Source of the DNA: Paracoccaceae bacterium
GTDB lineage: Bacteria; Pseudomonadota; Alphaproteobacteria; Rhodobacterales; Rhodobacteraceae
Reading direction: 5' to 3'
Length of the DNA stretch: 38,543 bases
NCBI GenBank assembly: GCA_026419405.1
Contig: JANZZL010000082.1
Location: 1 to 38,543, forward strand
Shown: in pieces, positions 28,013 to 36,513 of the stretch
Layout: the number at the start of each line of letters is the position of its first letter
Numbering within the stretch: position 1 is the first letter of the stretch
The notes under the pieces: model-generated
Told to the model about the DNA's origin: nothing
Database searches by the model: none
The model's input: the letters and a program-made list of their open reading frames with translations, nothing else
Translations under genes and position numbers: made by a program

Positions 28013-28762
28013 TCACCACGCCGCCCCCGGATAGGCGCGCTGCAGGAACTGCATCTCGGCCAGCAGGTGGCCGAGGTGCTCGGTGTGCCGCCCGGCGCGC
28101 CCGCCGCGGTGGAAGAAGCTGCCCGCGGGGCGCGCCAACGTCGCCTCGGCCAGCACCGCGTCCACCGTCCCGTCCCAGGCGGGGCGCAGCCTGGCCGGGT
28201 CCGGGGCGATCTCTCCGGCGGCAAGCGCGGCATCGACGCCGTCGCCGGCGAACATCTCGCCCGCCCAGGGCCAGAGCGCGTCCAGCGCCGCCTGCATCCG
28301 GGCGCGGCTCTCCCCGGTGCCGTCGCCGAGCCGGATCACCAGGCCGGCCGAACGTTCCAGGTGATAGGCCACCTCGCGTTCGGCCTTCTGCGCGATCGCG
28401 GCGACGCGCGGTTCGGACGACCCGGCAAGCGCCCGCAGCATCGGCAGGTGCCAGGCATCGAACAGGAACTGCCGCATGATGGTGTGGCCGAAGTCGCCGT
28501 TCGGCCGCTCCACGAGCAGCAGGTTGCGGAACGCGCCCGCATCGCGCCGGAAGGCGAGCGCGTCGGCGTCGCGCCCCTGCCCCTCGACCTCGCCCGCCAG
28601 CCCCAGCCACATCTGCGTCTGGCCGATCAGGTCGAGCGCCACGTTGGCCAGCGCGATGTCCTCCTCCAGCACCGGGGCGTGGCCGCACCATTCGCTCAGG
28701 CGCTGCCCCAGGATCAGGGTCGAGTCGCCCATCCTCAGGCAGAGCTCGAAGAGGGGCGCCAT
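28013..28762 (-). CDS. paaC: Phenylacetyl-CoA epoxidase structural subunit PaaC
   Basis: The protein has 249 residues, starting MAPLFELCLRMGDSTLILGQRLSEWCGHAP, the PaaC opening. ALDLIGQTQMWLGLAGEVEG and DFGHTIMRQFLFDAWH follow. It is a ferritin-like partner that forms the heterodimer core with PaaA. Its ATG shares one base with the paaB stop (TGATG). In E. coli this subunit is structural rather than catalytic. Confidence 0.94.
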   Translation of the reverse strand: MAPLFELCLRMGDSTLILGQRLSEWCGHAPVLEEDIALANVALDLIGQTQMWLGLAGEVEGQGRDADALAFRRDAGAFRNLLLVERPNGDFGHTIMRQFLFDAWHLPMLRALAGSSEPRVAAIAQKAEREVAYHLERSAGLVIRLGDGTGESRARMQAALDALWPWAGEMFAGDGVDAALAAGEIAPDPARLRPAWDGTVDAVLAEATLARPAGSFFHRGGRAGRHTEHLGHLLAEMQFLQRAYPGAAW

Positions 28763-29046
28763 CACATGTGCCCCACGTCGTCCGGGATGTCGTAGAAGGT
28801 CGGGTGACGGTAGACCTTGGAGTTCGCCGGGTCGAACAGCGGCCCCTTGTCGCCCGGGGCGCTCGCCGTGATCGCCGCCGAGGGCACGACCCAGATCGAC
28901 ACGCCCTCGTTGCGGCGCGTGTAGACGTCGCGTGCGTTCTTCAGCGCCATTTCCGCGTCGGGGGCGTGCAGCGAGCCCACATGCCGGTGCCCCGCGCCAT
29001 GCGCGCCGCGGACGAACACCTCCCAGAGCGGCCAGTCCTTCGCCAT
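28762..29046 (-). CDS. paaB: Phenylacetyl-CoA epoxidase small subunit PaaB
   Basis: The protein has 94 residues from the ATG at 29046, with GGGAGGA upstream. An ATG at 29079 would add 11 residues not found in the family. It starts WPLWEVFVRGAHGAGHRHVGSLHAPDAEMAL and contains NARDVYTRRNEGVSIWVVPS, both PaaB signatures. PaaB bridges PaaAC heterodimers in the active complex. Confidence 0.94.
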   Translation of the reverse strand: MAKDWPLWEVFVRGAHGAGHRHVGSLHAPDAEMALKNARDVYTRRNEGVSIWVVPSAAITASAPGDKGPLFDPANSKVYRHPTFYDIPDDVGHM

Positions 29047-29099
29047 CGGGCGATCCTCCCTCTCCCCCCGGCCGGCCACTGCGGCGGCCGCACGGTTCG

Positions 29100-30089
29100 C
29101 TACTCGGCCGCCACCGGCCGCGCCGCGCGCTTCGCGGCATGGGCGGCCAGCGCCTCGCGCACCCAGGCGCCCTCGTCCCAGGCCTTGCGCCGCGCCGCCA
29201 TGCGGTCGGCGTTGCAGGGGCCGTTGCCCCGCAGCACCTCGTGGAACTCCGCCCAGTCGGGCTCGGAGAAGTCGTAGCCGCCCTTCGCCTCGTTCCAGCG
29301 CAGCTCGGGGTCCGGTATGGTCAGCCCCAGGAACTCGGCCTGCGGCACGGTCTGGTCCACGAACTTCTGGCGCAGCTCGTCGTTGCTGTTGATCTTGATC
29401 CGCCAGGCCATGGACTGCGCGGAATGCACGCTGTCGCGGTCGGAGGGGCCGAACATCATCAGCGCGGGAAACCAGAAGCGGTTCAGCGCGTCCTGCGCCA
29501 TCTCGCGCTGTTCGGGCGTGCCGCGCGCCATCTTCATCATGATCGCGTAGCCCTGCCGCTGGTGGAAGCTCTCCTCCTTGCAGATCCGCACCATCGCGCG
29601 GGCATAGGGGCCGTAGGAGGTGCGCTGCAGCGGCACCTGGTTCATGATCGCGGCCCCGTCCACCAGCCAGCCGATGGCGCCGATGTCGGCCCAGGTCAGC
29701 GTCGGGTAGTTGAAGATCGAGGAATACTTCATCCGCCCCGCCAGCAGGTCCTCGATCAGCGCGTCGCGGCTGACGCCCAGCGTCTCGGCGGCGGCGTAGA
29801 GGTAGAGCCCGTGGCCCGCCTCGTCCTGCACCTTGGCGATCAGGATCGCCTTGCGCTCCAGCGTCGGGGCGCGGGTGATCCAGTTGCCCTCGGGGAGCTG
29901 GCCGACCACCTCGGAATGGGCGTGCTGGCCGATCTGGCGGATCAGCGTGCGGCGGTAGCCCTCGGGCATCCAGTCCTGCGGCTCGATCCGCTCACCCCGG
30001 TCGATGCGGTCCTGGAAGGCGGCCTCCTCGGGCGTCATCTCGGCGCGGGACTTCAGCGTGCCGGTGGACCGGACCATCTGGGCGTACAT
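29100..30089 (-). CDS. paaA: Phenylacetyl-CoA epoxidase catalytic subunit PaaA
   Basis: The protein has 329 residues from the ATG at 30089. It is the di-iron oxygenase that forms the 1,2-epoxide of phenylacetyl-CoA. Iron-ligand positions visible are E60 ([13 protein letters not shown]), E90xxH93 (QDEAGH) and E173xxH176 (EESFHQRQG). [21 protein letters not shown] is a strong family block. It lies 14 bases after the thiolase stop and 53 bases before paaB. The frame upstream of the ATG stays open for over 700 codons as a shadow. Confidence 0.97.
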   Translation of the reverse strand: MYAQMVRSTGTLKSRAEMTPEEAAFQDRIDRGERIEPQDWMPEGYRRTLIRQIGQHAHSEVVGQLPEGNWITRAPTLERKAILIAKVQDEAGHGLYLYAAAETLGVSRDALIEDLLAGRMKYSSIFNYPTLTWADIGAIGWLVDGAAIMNQVPLQRTSYGPYARAMVRICKEESFHQRQGYAIMMKMARGTPEQREMAQDALNRFWFPALMMFGPSDRDSVHSAQSMAWRIKINSNDELRQKFVDQTVPQAEFLGLTIPDPELRWNEAKGGYDFSEPDWAEFHEVLRGNGPCNADRMAARRKAWDEGAWVREALAAHAAKRAARPVAAE

Positions 30090-30103
30090 GTCCGCTTCCT
30101 CCC

Positions 30104-31309
30104 TCAGACCCGTTCGAGGATCATGGCGACCCCCTGGCCGACGCCGACGCACATGGTGCAGAGGGCGAATCGCCCGCCGGTCCGCCGGAGATGATACACC
30201 GCCGTCGCGGCCAGCCGGGCGCCCGACATGCCCAGCGGATGGCCGAGCGCGATCGCCCCGCCGTTGGGGTTCACCTGGGGCGCGTCGTCCGGCAGGCCCA
30301 GCGCGCGCAGCACCGCGAGCGCCTGCGCCGCGAAGGCCTCGTTGAGTTCGATCACGTCCATGCGGTCGAGCGTCAGCCCGGTGCGCGCCAGAAGCCGGCG
30401 GACCGCCGGAACCGGGCCGATGCCCATGATCCGCGGCGCCACGCCCGCGGCGGCATAGCCGACGATGCGCGCCATGGGCGTCAGCCCGTGCGCCCGCGCG
30501 GCGGTCTCGGAGGCGACGAGCAGCGCGGCCGCCCCGTCGTTGACGCCCGAGGCATTGCCGGCGGTCACGCTCAGGTCGGGGCCGTTGATCCCCTTCAGCT
30601 TCGCCAGATCGTCGGGCGTGGTTCCGGGGCGGGGGTGCTCGTCGGTGTCGATCACCACCGGCGCGCCCTTCCGCGGGGCGATCGTGACCGGAACGATCTC
30701 CTCGACGAAATGGCCCGCCGCCTGCGCCGCCGCCCAGCGCGCCTGGCTGCGGGCGGCGAAGGCATCCTGATCGGCGCGGGAGATGCCGAATTCGGCGGCG
30801 ACGTTGTCGGCCGTCTCGGGCATCGAATGCGTGCCATGCGCGGCCTGCATCCGCGGGTTCACGAAGCGCCAGCCGATGGTCGTGTCGAACATCTGGGCCG
30901 ACCGCGGGAAGGCCGTTTCGGCCTTGCCCATCACGAAGGGCGCGCGCGTCATGCTCTCCACGCCCCCGGCGATCAGCAGGTCGGCCTCGTCCGCCCGGAT
31001 CGCCCGGGCGGCCATGCCCAGCGCGTCGAGCCCCGAGCCGCAGAGCCGGTTGACGGTCGTCCCCGGCACCTCGACCGGCAGCCCGGCGAGCAGCGCCGCC
31101 ATGCGGGCGACGTTGCGGTTGTCCTCCCCCGCCTGGTTGGCACAGCCAAGGATCACGTCGTCCACCTCGGCCCAGCGCACCCCGGCATTCCGGCCGATCA
31201 GCGCGGCGAGCGGGATCGCGGCGAGATCGTCGGCCCGCACGCCGGCCAGCGCGCCGCCGTAGCGCCCGATGGGCGTGCGAACGGCATCGCAGACGAAGGC
31301 CTCGGGCAC
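30104..31309 (-). CDS. pcaF: 3-oxoadipyl-CoA / 3-oxo-5,6-dehydrosuberyl-CoA thiolase
   Basis: From the GTG at 31309, preceded by GGGAGGAA, the protein has 401 residues, the exact PcaF/PaaJ length. An ATG at 31366 would add 19 residues that lie in the control region. The nucleophile is C90 ([11 protein letters not shown]). The other catalytic motifs are [19 protein letters not shown] and CVGVGQG with its cysteine nearby. It is the first gene of the operon and would cleave the beta-ketoacyl-CoA intermediates of phenylacetate breakdown to acetyl-CoA and succinyl-CoA. It could equally be named paaJ. Confidence 0.93.
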   Translation of the reverse strand: MPEAFVCDAVRTPIGRYGGALAGVRADDLAAIPLAALIGRNAGVRWAEVDDVILGCANQAGEDNRNVARMAALLAGLPVEVPGTTVNRLCGSGLDALGMAARAIRADEADLLIAGGVESMTRAPFVMGKAETAFPRSAQMFDTTIGWRFVNPRMQAAHGTHSMPETADNVAAEFGISRADQDAFAARSQARWAAAQAAGHFVEEIVPVTIAPRKGAPVVIDTDEHPRPGTTPDDLAKLKGINGPDLSVTAGNASGVNDGAAALLVASETAARAHGLTPMARIVGYAAAGVAPRIMGIGPVPAVRRLLARTGLTLDRMDVIELNEAFAAQALAVLRALGLPDDAPQVNPNGGAIALGHPLGMSGARLAATAVYHLRRTGGRFALCTMCVGVGQGVAMILERV

Positions 31310-31354
31310 GGGCGGTTCCTCCCGCGGGCGGCGATTCCCTGACCGCCCGGTCAC

Positions 31355-31407
31355 CGTATACCGCATGAAACGTCACAGGAAAAGCGTACCGTTTCGATTT
31401 TCTGTGA
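31355..31407 (-). promoter_or_regulatory. Candidate paa promoter and PaaX operator
   Basis: In the gap between the divergent thiolase and paaX genes, TCACAGGAAAA (31373-31383) and TTTTCTGTGA (31398-31407) form an imperfect inverted repeat. Inside and beside it GAAACG (31367-31372) and CGTTTC (31390-31395) form a second. On the minus strand TTTTCC (31378-31383) and TATACG (31355-31360), 17 bases apart, could be -35 and -10 elements. The repeat arm covers that -35, as expected for a repressor site. Confidence 0.5.
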
Positions 31408-31442
31408 TGCTTTGCGGGCGGCGCGGGTGTATTCCTTCCGCC

Positions 31443-32315
31443 ATGACCCCGGCATCCGGCGACGCAAGGCCCCCGATCTCCGCGCCTCCCCGGGCGGCGG
31501 CCTTCATCGTCACGGTCTACGGCGACGTGGTCGAGCCGCGCGGCGGAGTTCTCGCAACCGGGGCGCTGATCGGGCTCTGCGCCCGCGCCGGGCTGAGCGA
31601 GACGCTGGTCCGCACCGCCCTGTCGCGGCTGGTGGCGGCCGGGCAGCTCGCCGGCCGGCGCGCGGGGCGGCGCAGCTTCTACGGGCTGACCCCGCAGGCC
31701 CGCGTGGCGTTCCGCGCCGCGGCCCGGGCGATCTTCCGCCCGCCGGGCGAGGATGCGGCGAGGGGCTGGCTCTGGCTCGTCGGCCCCCGCGCCGAGGCAT
31801 CGGGCGCGCTCGCGCGCGACGGCTTTGCCGAGGTGGCCCCGCGCCTCTGGCTCGGCCCCGACCGCGAGGCGCCGTCTCTCGCCGCGGCCGGGGGCGCCCG
31901 GATGTTCGCGGCCGCGGCGGGCGGCGCGGCAGAGCTCGCCGCCTTCGCCGCCCGCCACTGGGATCTCGGATCCCATGCCGCGCGCTACCGCGCCTTCCTC
32001 GCGGGGTTTGCGGGCCTCGCGCCGCAGGCCGGCACCCTGGCGCCACCCGAGGCGCTCGCCCTCCGGCTCAGGCTGGTGAACGATTTCCGCCTCGTGCTGC
32101 TGGGCGACCCGCGCCTGCCGGTTGCGGCCCTGCCGGCGGACTGGCCGGGCGATGCGGCGCGCCGGCTCTTCTGCCGGCTCTATGCCGACCTCAGCCCCGC
32201 CGCCGAGGCGGAGATCGCCGCGCGGCTCGAGGGGCCGGCCGGCCCGCTTCCCGCCGCGACCGATGCCAGCCGGGCGCGGCTCGCCGCGCTCGCCGGCCGG
32301 GCCGCCGCGCGCTAG
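31443..32315 (+). CDS. paaX: PaaX-family transcriptional repressor
   Basis: The protein has 290 residues. The winged-helix N-terminus reads [50 protein letters not shown], which matches the PaaX opening; the middle carries the [11 protein letters not shown] wing and the C-terminal domain contains [17 protein letters not shown]. In known systems PaaX represses paa genes and is released by phenylacetyl-CoA. It diverges from the paa operon across 133 bases. An earlier in-frame start is possible, but the ATG at 31443 gives the usual length. Confidence 0.92.
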   Translation: MTPASGDARPPISAPPRAAAFIVTVYGDVVEPRGGVLATGALIGLCARAGLSETLVRTALSRLVAAGQLAGRRAGRRSFYGLTPQARVAFRAAARAIFRPPGEDAARGWLWLVGPRAEASGALARDGFAEVAPRLWLGPDREAPSLAAAGGARMFAAAAGGAAELAAFAARHWDLGSHAARYRAFLAGFAGLAPQAGTLAPPEALALRLRLVNDFRLVLLGDPRLPVAALPADWPGDAARRLFCRLYADLSPAAEAEIAARLEGPAGPLPAATDASRARLAALAGRAAAR

Positions 32316-32355
32316 GCTCGGCGCATCGGGGCAGCGCGCAGGGGAGGACGGGCGC

Positions 32356-33000
32356 ATGATGGTGTTCCACGGATACTTCCGCTCCTCGTCCTCCTACCGC
32401 TGCCGCATCGCCTTCGGCCTCAAGGGCCTGTCGCCGCACTACCGGCCGGTGCACCTGCTGCGCGACGGCGGCGAGCAGCGATCCGATGCGTTCCGCGCGC
32501 TCAACCCGCAGATGCTGGTGCCGGCGCTCGAGGTCGGCGGTCGGGTGCTCACCCAGTCGCCGGCGATCCTCGAATGGCTCGACGAGGCCTTCCCCGAGCC
32601 CCCGCTCCTGCCGCGCGACCCGCTGGAGCGCGTGGCGGTCCGGGCCTTCTGCGCCGCGATCGCCTGCGAGATCCACCCGCTGCAGAACCTGCGCGTGCTC
32701 CAGCACCTGCGGGCCGAGCTCGGCCAGGACGACGCCGGCGTGGCGCGCTGGTGCCGGCGCTGGATCGGCGAGGGCCTGGCCGCCTGCGAGGCGCTTCTGG
32801 CGCGCCGGCCCGAGACGCGCTTCGCCTTCGGTGACGCCCCCGGCATGGCCGAGGTCTACCTCGTGCCGCAGCTCTTCTCGGCCCGCCGCTTCGGGGTGGA
32901 CCTCTCGGGCCTGCCGCGCCTGACGGCGATCGAGGCGGCGGCGGCGGCGCTTCCGGCCTTCGCGGCGGCACATCCCGCGCGGCAGCCCGACGCCGAGTGA
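32356..33000 (+). CDS. maiA: Maleylacetoacetate isomerase / zeta-class glutathione S-transferase
   Basis: The protein has 214 residues from the ATG at 32356, with GGGGAGGAC upstream. The thioredoxin-fold active site is [10 protein letters not shown] (10-19); the family motif SSCxWRVRIA has a Cys where Ser stands here. [12 protein letters not shown] and [13 protein letters not shown] bind glutathione, and [14 protein letters not shown] is the zeta-class helical block. The enzyme isomerises maleylacetoacetate to fumarylacetoacetate in tyrosine and homogentisate breakdown. hmgA and fahA are not adjacent; it lies 40 bases after paaX and may be co-transcribed with it. Confidence 0.9.
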   Translation: MMVFHGYFRSSSSYRCRIAFGLKGLSPHYRPVHLLRDGGEQRSDAFRALNPQMLVPALEVGGRVLTQSPAILEWLDEAFPEPPLLPRDPLERVAVRAFCAAIACEIHPLQNLRVLQHLRAELGQDDAGVARWCRRWIGEGLAACEALLARRPETRFAFGDAPGMAEVYLVPQLFSARRFGVDLSGLPRLTAIEAAAAALPAFAAAHPARQPDAE

Positions 33001-33201
33001 TCCCCGCACCGCAGGCCGGGGTCGGGCGCCGCGCCCCGCCGGGCGCCGCGAAGCCGGGCAACCTCCGCACGGTGGACCGGACGATGCCGATGGTGCAGAC
33101 CTGTCGGGCGGGGGTGCCTGTCGCGGCCTTGGGCTGCGCGTGGCGATCCTCGCAGCAGGTCCGGCGATCATGCCCGCCCTGCTCGGCCGAGGGAGGGTTG
33201 C

Positions 33202-33966
33202 ATGCGGCTCGACGGTGAGGTTGCCCTGGTGACCGGAGGCGGCAGCGGCCTCGGCGCCGCCACGGCGCGTCTGCTCGCGGCGCGGGGCGCGCGCGTCGCG
33301 GTGCTCGACTTCGACGCGGACCGCGCCGCCGCGGTGGCCGGCGAGACTGGCGGCCTCGCGCTTCAGGCCGATGTCGGCGATGCCGCCTCGGTCGCCGCGG
33401 CCTTCGCGGCGCTCGAGTCCCGCTTCGGCACCGGGCCGCGGCTGGCCGTGAACTGCGCCGGGATCGCCGATGCCGCCCGGATCGTGGGGCGCGACGGCGC
33501 GCTCTCGGTCGAGCTGTTCCAGCGGGTGATCCGCGTGAACCTGACCGGCAGCTTCATCGTGATGGCGCACGCCGCCCGCGCGATGCAGGGGATGGCTCCC
33601 ATGGCGGATGGCGAACGCGGGGTGATCGTGCACACCGCCTCGGCCGCCTGGGAGGACGGGCAGGTCGGGCAGGCCGCCTATGCCGCCTCGAAGGGGGGCA
33701 TCGCCTCGATGTGCCTGCCGGCGGCGCGGGAGCTTGCCCGTTCCGGCATCCGGGTGATGGCAATTGCGCCGGGCCTGTTCCGAACCCCGATGATGGAGGC
33801 GCTTGCGCCCGAGACGACGGCGGCGATCGCCGCCAGCATTCCCTTTCCCGCCCGTCTGGGCGCGCCGGAGGAATTCGCGCTGATGGTCGCGCAGATCGCC
33901 GAGAACGCCTATCTGAACGGAACCGTGATCCGCCTCGACTGGGCGGTGCGCCTGCCGCCGCGGTAG
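33202..33966 (+). CDS. Short-chain dehydrogenase, 3-hydroxyacyl-CoA dehydrogenase type (HSD17B10-like)
   Basis: The protein has 254 residues, with GGGAGGG before the ATG. The NAD motif is TGGGSGLGAATA, followed by NCAGIADA. The catalytic Ser region is HTASAAWEDG and the YxxxK is YAASK. IAPGLFRTPMM and the FPARLGAPEEFALMV block are typical of the type II 3-hydroxyacyl-CoA dehydrogenases. It could supply the hydroxyacyl-CoA dehydrogenase step that paaH provides elsewhere; that is inference from position. The 201-base gap before it holds GC-rich inverted repeats but no gene. Confidence 0.88.
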   Translation: MRLDGEVALVTGGGSGLGAATARLLAARGARVAVLDFDADRAAAVAGETGGLALQADVGDAASVAAAFAALESRFGTGPRLAVNCAGIADAARIVGRDGALSVELFQRVIRVNLTGSFIVMAHAARAMQGMAPMADGERGVIVHTASAAWEDGQVGQAAYAASKGGIASMCLPAARELARSGIRVMAIAPGLFRTPMMEALAPETTAAIAASIPFPARLGAPEEFALMVAQIAENAYLNGTVIRLDWAVRLPPR

Positions 33967-33985
33967 CCTGCGCCGGGCCGCACCC

Positions 33986-35278
33986 TCAGACGACGACCTC
34001 GAGCGCGGTCTGCGCGCCGACGCCGAACACCCGCTTGTAACGCTCCACCTCCTCGGGCGGCCCCATCGCCTTGTTGGGGTTGTCCGAGAGCTTGACCGTG
34101 GGGCGGCCGTTCGCCGAGGCCGCCTTGCAGACCAGGCTGAAGGGCGCCAGCGCGTCGCCGGGGGCGAGGCCGCGGAAGTCGTTGGTCAGAAGCGTGCCCC
34201 AGCCGAAGCTCACCTTGACGCGGCCCGAGAAGCGCGCGTGCAGCTCCTCGATCCTGTCCACGTCGAGCCCGTCGGAGAAGATCACCAGCTTCTGCCGCGG
34301 ATCCTCGCCGCGCGACTTCCACCAGGCGATGGCGGTCTCGGCGCCCTCGGACGGATCGCCCGAGTCGATGCGGATTCCGGTCCACGAGGCGAGCCAGTCC
34401 GGCGCATGGGCGAGGAAGCCGCGCGTGCCGTAGGTGTCGGGCAGGATGATCCGCAGGTTGCCCTCGTGCTCCTCGTGCCAGTCGGCCAGCACCCTGTAGG
34501 GCGCCTGCCGCAGCTCCTCGTCGGTCTCGGCCAGGGCCGAGTAGACCATCGGCAGTTCGTGCGCGTTGGTGCCGATGGCCTCGACCTCGCGGCGCAGCGC
34601 GATCAGGCAGTTCGAGGTGCCGATGAACTTGTCGCCCAGCCCCTCGATCAGCGCCTGCACGCACCAGTCCTGCCAGAGGAAGGAGTGCCGGCGCCGGGTG
34701 CCGAAGTCGGCGAGCCGCAGCGTCTCGATCCGGCGCAGGCGTTCGACCTTCTCCCACAGCTTGGTCATTGCGCGGGCATAGAGCACCTGCAGCTCGAAGC
34801 GGCCCATGCCGTGCAGGACGGCGCGCGAGCGCAGCTCCATGATCACGGCAAGCGCGGGAATCTCCCACAGCATCACCTCGGGCCAGCGCCCCTCGAAGGT
34901 CAGCTCGTACTGCCCGTCGCGCTTCTCGAGGTGGTAGGGCGGAAGCTGGAGACGCTCGAACCACTCCATGAAGTCGGGGCGGAACATCTGCCGCTTGCCG
35001 TAGAAGGTGTTGCCCCTCAGCCAGGTCGACTCCCCGCGCGAGAGCCTCAGCGTGCGGATGTGGTCGAGCTGCTCGCGCAGTTCGCCCTCGTCGATCAGCT
35101 CGGCAAGGCGCACCTCCTTCGTGCGGTTGATCAGGCTGAAGGTCACGGTCACGTCGGGGCGGTTGCGGAACACCGACTGCGCCATGAGGAGCTTGTAGAA
35201 GTCGGTGTCGATGAGCGACCGGACGATCGGGTCGATCTTCCACTTGTGGTTGTAGACGCGCGTGGCGATATCGACCAT
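33986..35278 (-). CDS. pncB: Nicotinate phosphoribosyltransferase
   Basis: The protein has 430 residues. It converts nicotinate and PRPP to nicotinate mononucleotide. It opens [31 protein letters not shown], as PncB does. [13 protein letters not shown] and the histidine motif [14 protein letters not shown] are catalytic, with DTYGTRGFL and [12 protein letters not shown] binding the phosphoribosyl group, and [11 protein letters not shown] further on. It follows pncA by 59 bases on the same strand, giving a two-gene NAD salvage unit. Confidence 0.95.
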   Translation of the reverse strand: MVDIATRVYNHKWKIDPIVRSLIDTDFYKLLMAQSVFRNRPDVTVTFSLINRTKEVRLAELIDEGELREQLDHIRTLRLSRGESTWLRGNTFYGKRQMFRPDFMEWFERLQLPPYHLEKRDGQYELTFEGRWPEVMLWEIPALAVIMELRSRAVLHGMGRFELQVLYARAMTKLWEKVERLRRIETLRLADFGTRRRHSFLWQDWCVQALIEGLGDKFIGTSNCLIALRREVEAIGTNAHELPMVYSALAETDEELRQAPYRVLADWHEEHEGNLRIILPDTYGTRGFLAHAPDWLASWTGIRIDSGDPSEGAETAIAWWKSRGEDPRQKLVIFSDGLDVDRIEELHARFSGRVKVSFGWGTLLTNDFRGLAPGDALAPFSLVCKAASANGRPTVKLSDNPNKAMGPPEEVERYKRVFGVGAQTALEVVV

Positions 35279-35337
35279 TCCGGCTCTCCCTGCGGCAGAG
35301 CCGTCTTACGATGCGCCCGGGCGGGGGGTCAAACCCG

Positions 35338-35943
35338 TCAGGCGGCGCGCACGCCGGCCTCGGCCCAGGCCGCGCGCGCGGCGGCGAGCGAACCCTGGAG
35401 GTCGATCGCGCGGCAGAGGTCCTCGCGGACCGTCACCGCGAAGCCCAGGCGCGCGGCGTCGAGCGCGGAGTAGTTCACGCAGAAGTCGGTCGCGAGCCCG
35501 ACGATGGTCAGGCTGCTGACGCCGCGCGTGCGCAGGTAGCCTTCGAGACCGGTCGGGGTGGTGCGGTCGTTCTCGAAGAAGGCCGAATAGCTGTCGATCG
35601 CGCTGCGGAAGCCCTTGCGGATCACGAGGTCGGCCGCGTCGGTCCTGAGGCGGGGGTGGAAGGCCGCGCCCGGCGTGCCCCGGACGCAGTGCACCGGCCA
35701 GAGCACCTGCGGCCCGTAGGGCATCTCGATCACCTCGAAGGGCTGCCGGCCGGGGTGGTTCGCGGCGAAGGAGCTGTGGTCGGGCGGGTGCCAGTCCTGC
35801 GTCAGCACCCTGACCTGGAACCCGTCCATCAGGGCGTTGATCCCCTCCACGATCTCGTCGCCGCCCGCGACCGCCAGCGCGCCGCCGGGGCAGAAGTCGT
35901 TCTGCACGTCGATGACGATCAGGGCTTCGGTGGCAGGACGCAT
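35338..35943 (-). CDS. pncA: Nicotinamidase
   Basis: The protein has 201 residues. It deamidates nicotinamide to nicotinate, the substrate of PncB encoded next. The catalytic Asp is D12 (VIDVQNDFCPGG), the Lys is in IRKGF and the nucleophilic Cys is in GLATDFCVNYSALDA. Metal-binding residues are in TQDWHPPDHSSF. The start at 35943 gives the usual length. Confidence 0.94.
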   Translation of the reverse strand: MRPATEALIVIDVQNDFCPGGALAVAGGDEIVEGINALMDGFQVRVLTQDWHPPDHSSFAANHPGRQPFEVIEMPYGPQVLWPVHCVRGTPGAAFHPRLRTDAADLVIRKGFRSAIDSYSAFFENDRTTPTGLEGYLRTRGVSSLTIVGLATDFCVNYSALDAARLGFAVTVREDLCRAIDLQGSLAAARAAWAEAGVRAA

Positions 35944-36105
35944 GGCTCACTCCCCATCCGGCCTGCGCAGGCTGCGCGAGGCGCGGCCCGCGGTCAACCC
36001 GGTGCGGGCTTGCAATTCACGACTGTTTCTGTCAGGATAGTTCCATCCCAGCCACCCCTCCCTCGGGAAGCCCGGACCGGAACCCACCTGCCGGAGAATG
36101 CTGCG

Positions 36106-36249
36106 ATGCGCCGCTCTGCCTCGACCTTCCCGCCCGCCGACCGCTGGCACGATCTGCTCATGCGTGCGCTCGACGGGCTGCTTCCGCCCGAACTGCCGCT
36201 CGAGCGCCTGCTCGACCGTCTCGAACGCCCGGCGGGAGACGCGCAATGA
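36106..36249 (+). CDS. Small ORF translationally coupled to hemP
   Basis: This encodes 47 residues. A ribosome-binding site GGAGA lies eight bases before the ATG, and the TGA overlaps the hemP ATG by four bases. The peptide is MRRSASTFPPADRWHDLLMR followed by LDGLLPPELPLERLLDRLER and a short end. The C-terminal half is an amphipathic Leu/Glu/Arg helix. I do not recognise it. It may be a real small protein or a leader whose translation sets hemP expression. The 160 bases between pncA and this ORF have no clear promoter. Confidence 0.6.
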   Translation: MRRSASTFPPADRWHDLLMRALDGLLPPELPLERLLDRLERPAGDAQ

Positions 36250-36422
36250 CCTTCCTTGCAAGACCGGAGCCCGAACCGGGGCCGCTGCTGCCGCGGCAGG
36301 CCGAACATGTCCACGACGCCCGCGTGCTGACCGGGGGCGGATCGACCGCGCTGATCGTCCTCGACGGCCAGATCTACACCCTGCGCATCACGCGCGCCGG
36401 CAAGCTGATCCTGACGAAGTAG
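36246..36422 (+). CDS. hemP: Hemin uptake protein HemP
   Basis: The protein has 58 residues. The conserved core is VHDARVLTGGGSTALIVLDG followed by QIYTLRITRAGKLILTK, which is the HemP/HmuP signature from residue 21 to the end. HmuP proteins are known to promote expression of the heme receptor gene in related bacteria. No heme receptor or hmuTUV gene is in the window. The gene is coupled to the small ORF upstream and is followed 12 bases later by the double-hairpin control region of a metal transporter. Confidence 0.88.
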   Translation: MTFLARPEPEPGPLLPRQAEHVHDARVLTGGGSTALIVLDGQIYTLRITRAGKLILTK

Positions 36423-36433
36423 CAGGGCGCCAG

Positions 36434-36510
36434 ATGAGAACGCTTCGCAGGAAGCTTGACTTCCTGCGAACCATTCTCATTATCATCCGGGGGAAGCGGA
36501 CCCGGATGAT
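36434..36510 (+). promoter_or_regulatory. Promoter with paired Fur-like boxes and two perfect inverted repeats
   Basis: TTGACT (36456-36461) and CATTAT (36478-36483), 16 bases apart, look like a sigma-70 promoter. TGAGAACGCTTCGCA (36435-36449) and its near-reverse TGCGAACCATTCTCA (36465-36479) each resemble the 7-1-7 Fur-family box. Together they build a large hairpin: ATGAGAA/TTCTCAT, then TTCGCAGGAAG/CTTCCTGCGAA, loop CTTGA. A second repeat, ATCATCCGGG/CCCGGATGAT (36482-36491 and 36501-36510), ends three bases before the next ATG. This predicts metal-responsive repression by a Fur/Mur/Zur-type protein. The hairpin may also end hemP transcription. Confidence 0.6.
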
Positions 36511-36513
36511 CCG

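Noticed and set aside
29100-32357. A 1085-codon minus-strand frame including paaA
   Set aside because: Upstream of 30089 it overlaps the thiolase in another frame and paaX on the opposite strand and has no homology; it reflects high GC, not a fusion.
36434-36480. The hairpin after hemP as a simple intrinsic terminator
   Set aside because: There is no U-tract after the stem, and the repeat arms coincide with promoter and Fur-like box positions, so a regulatory reading fits better.
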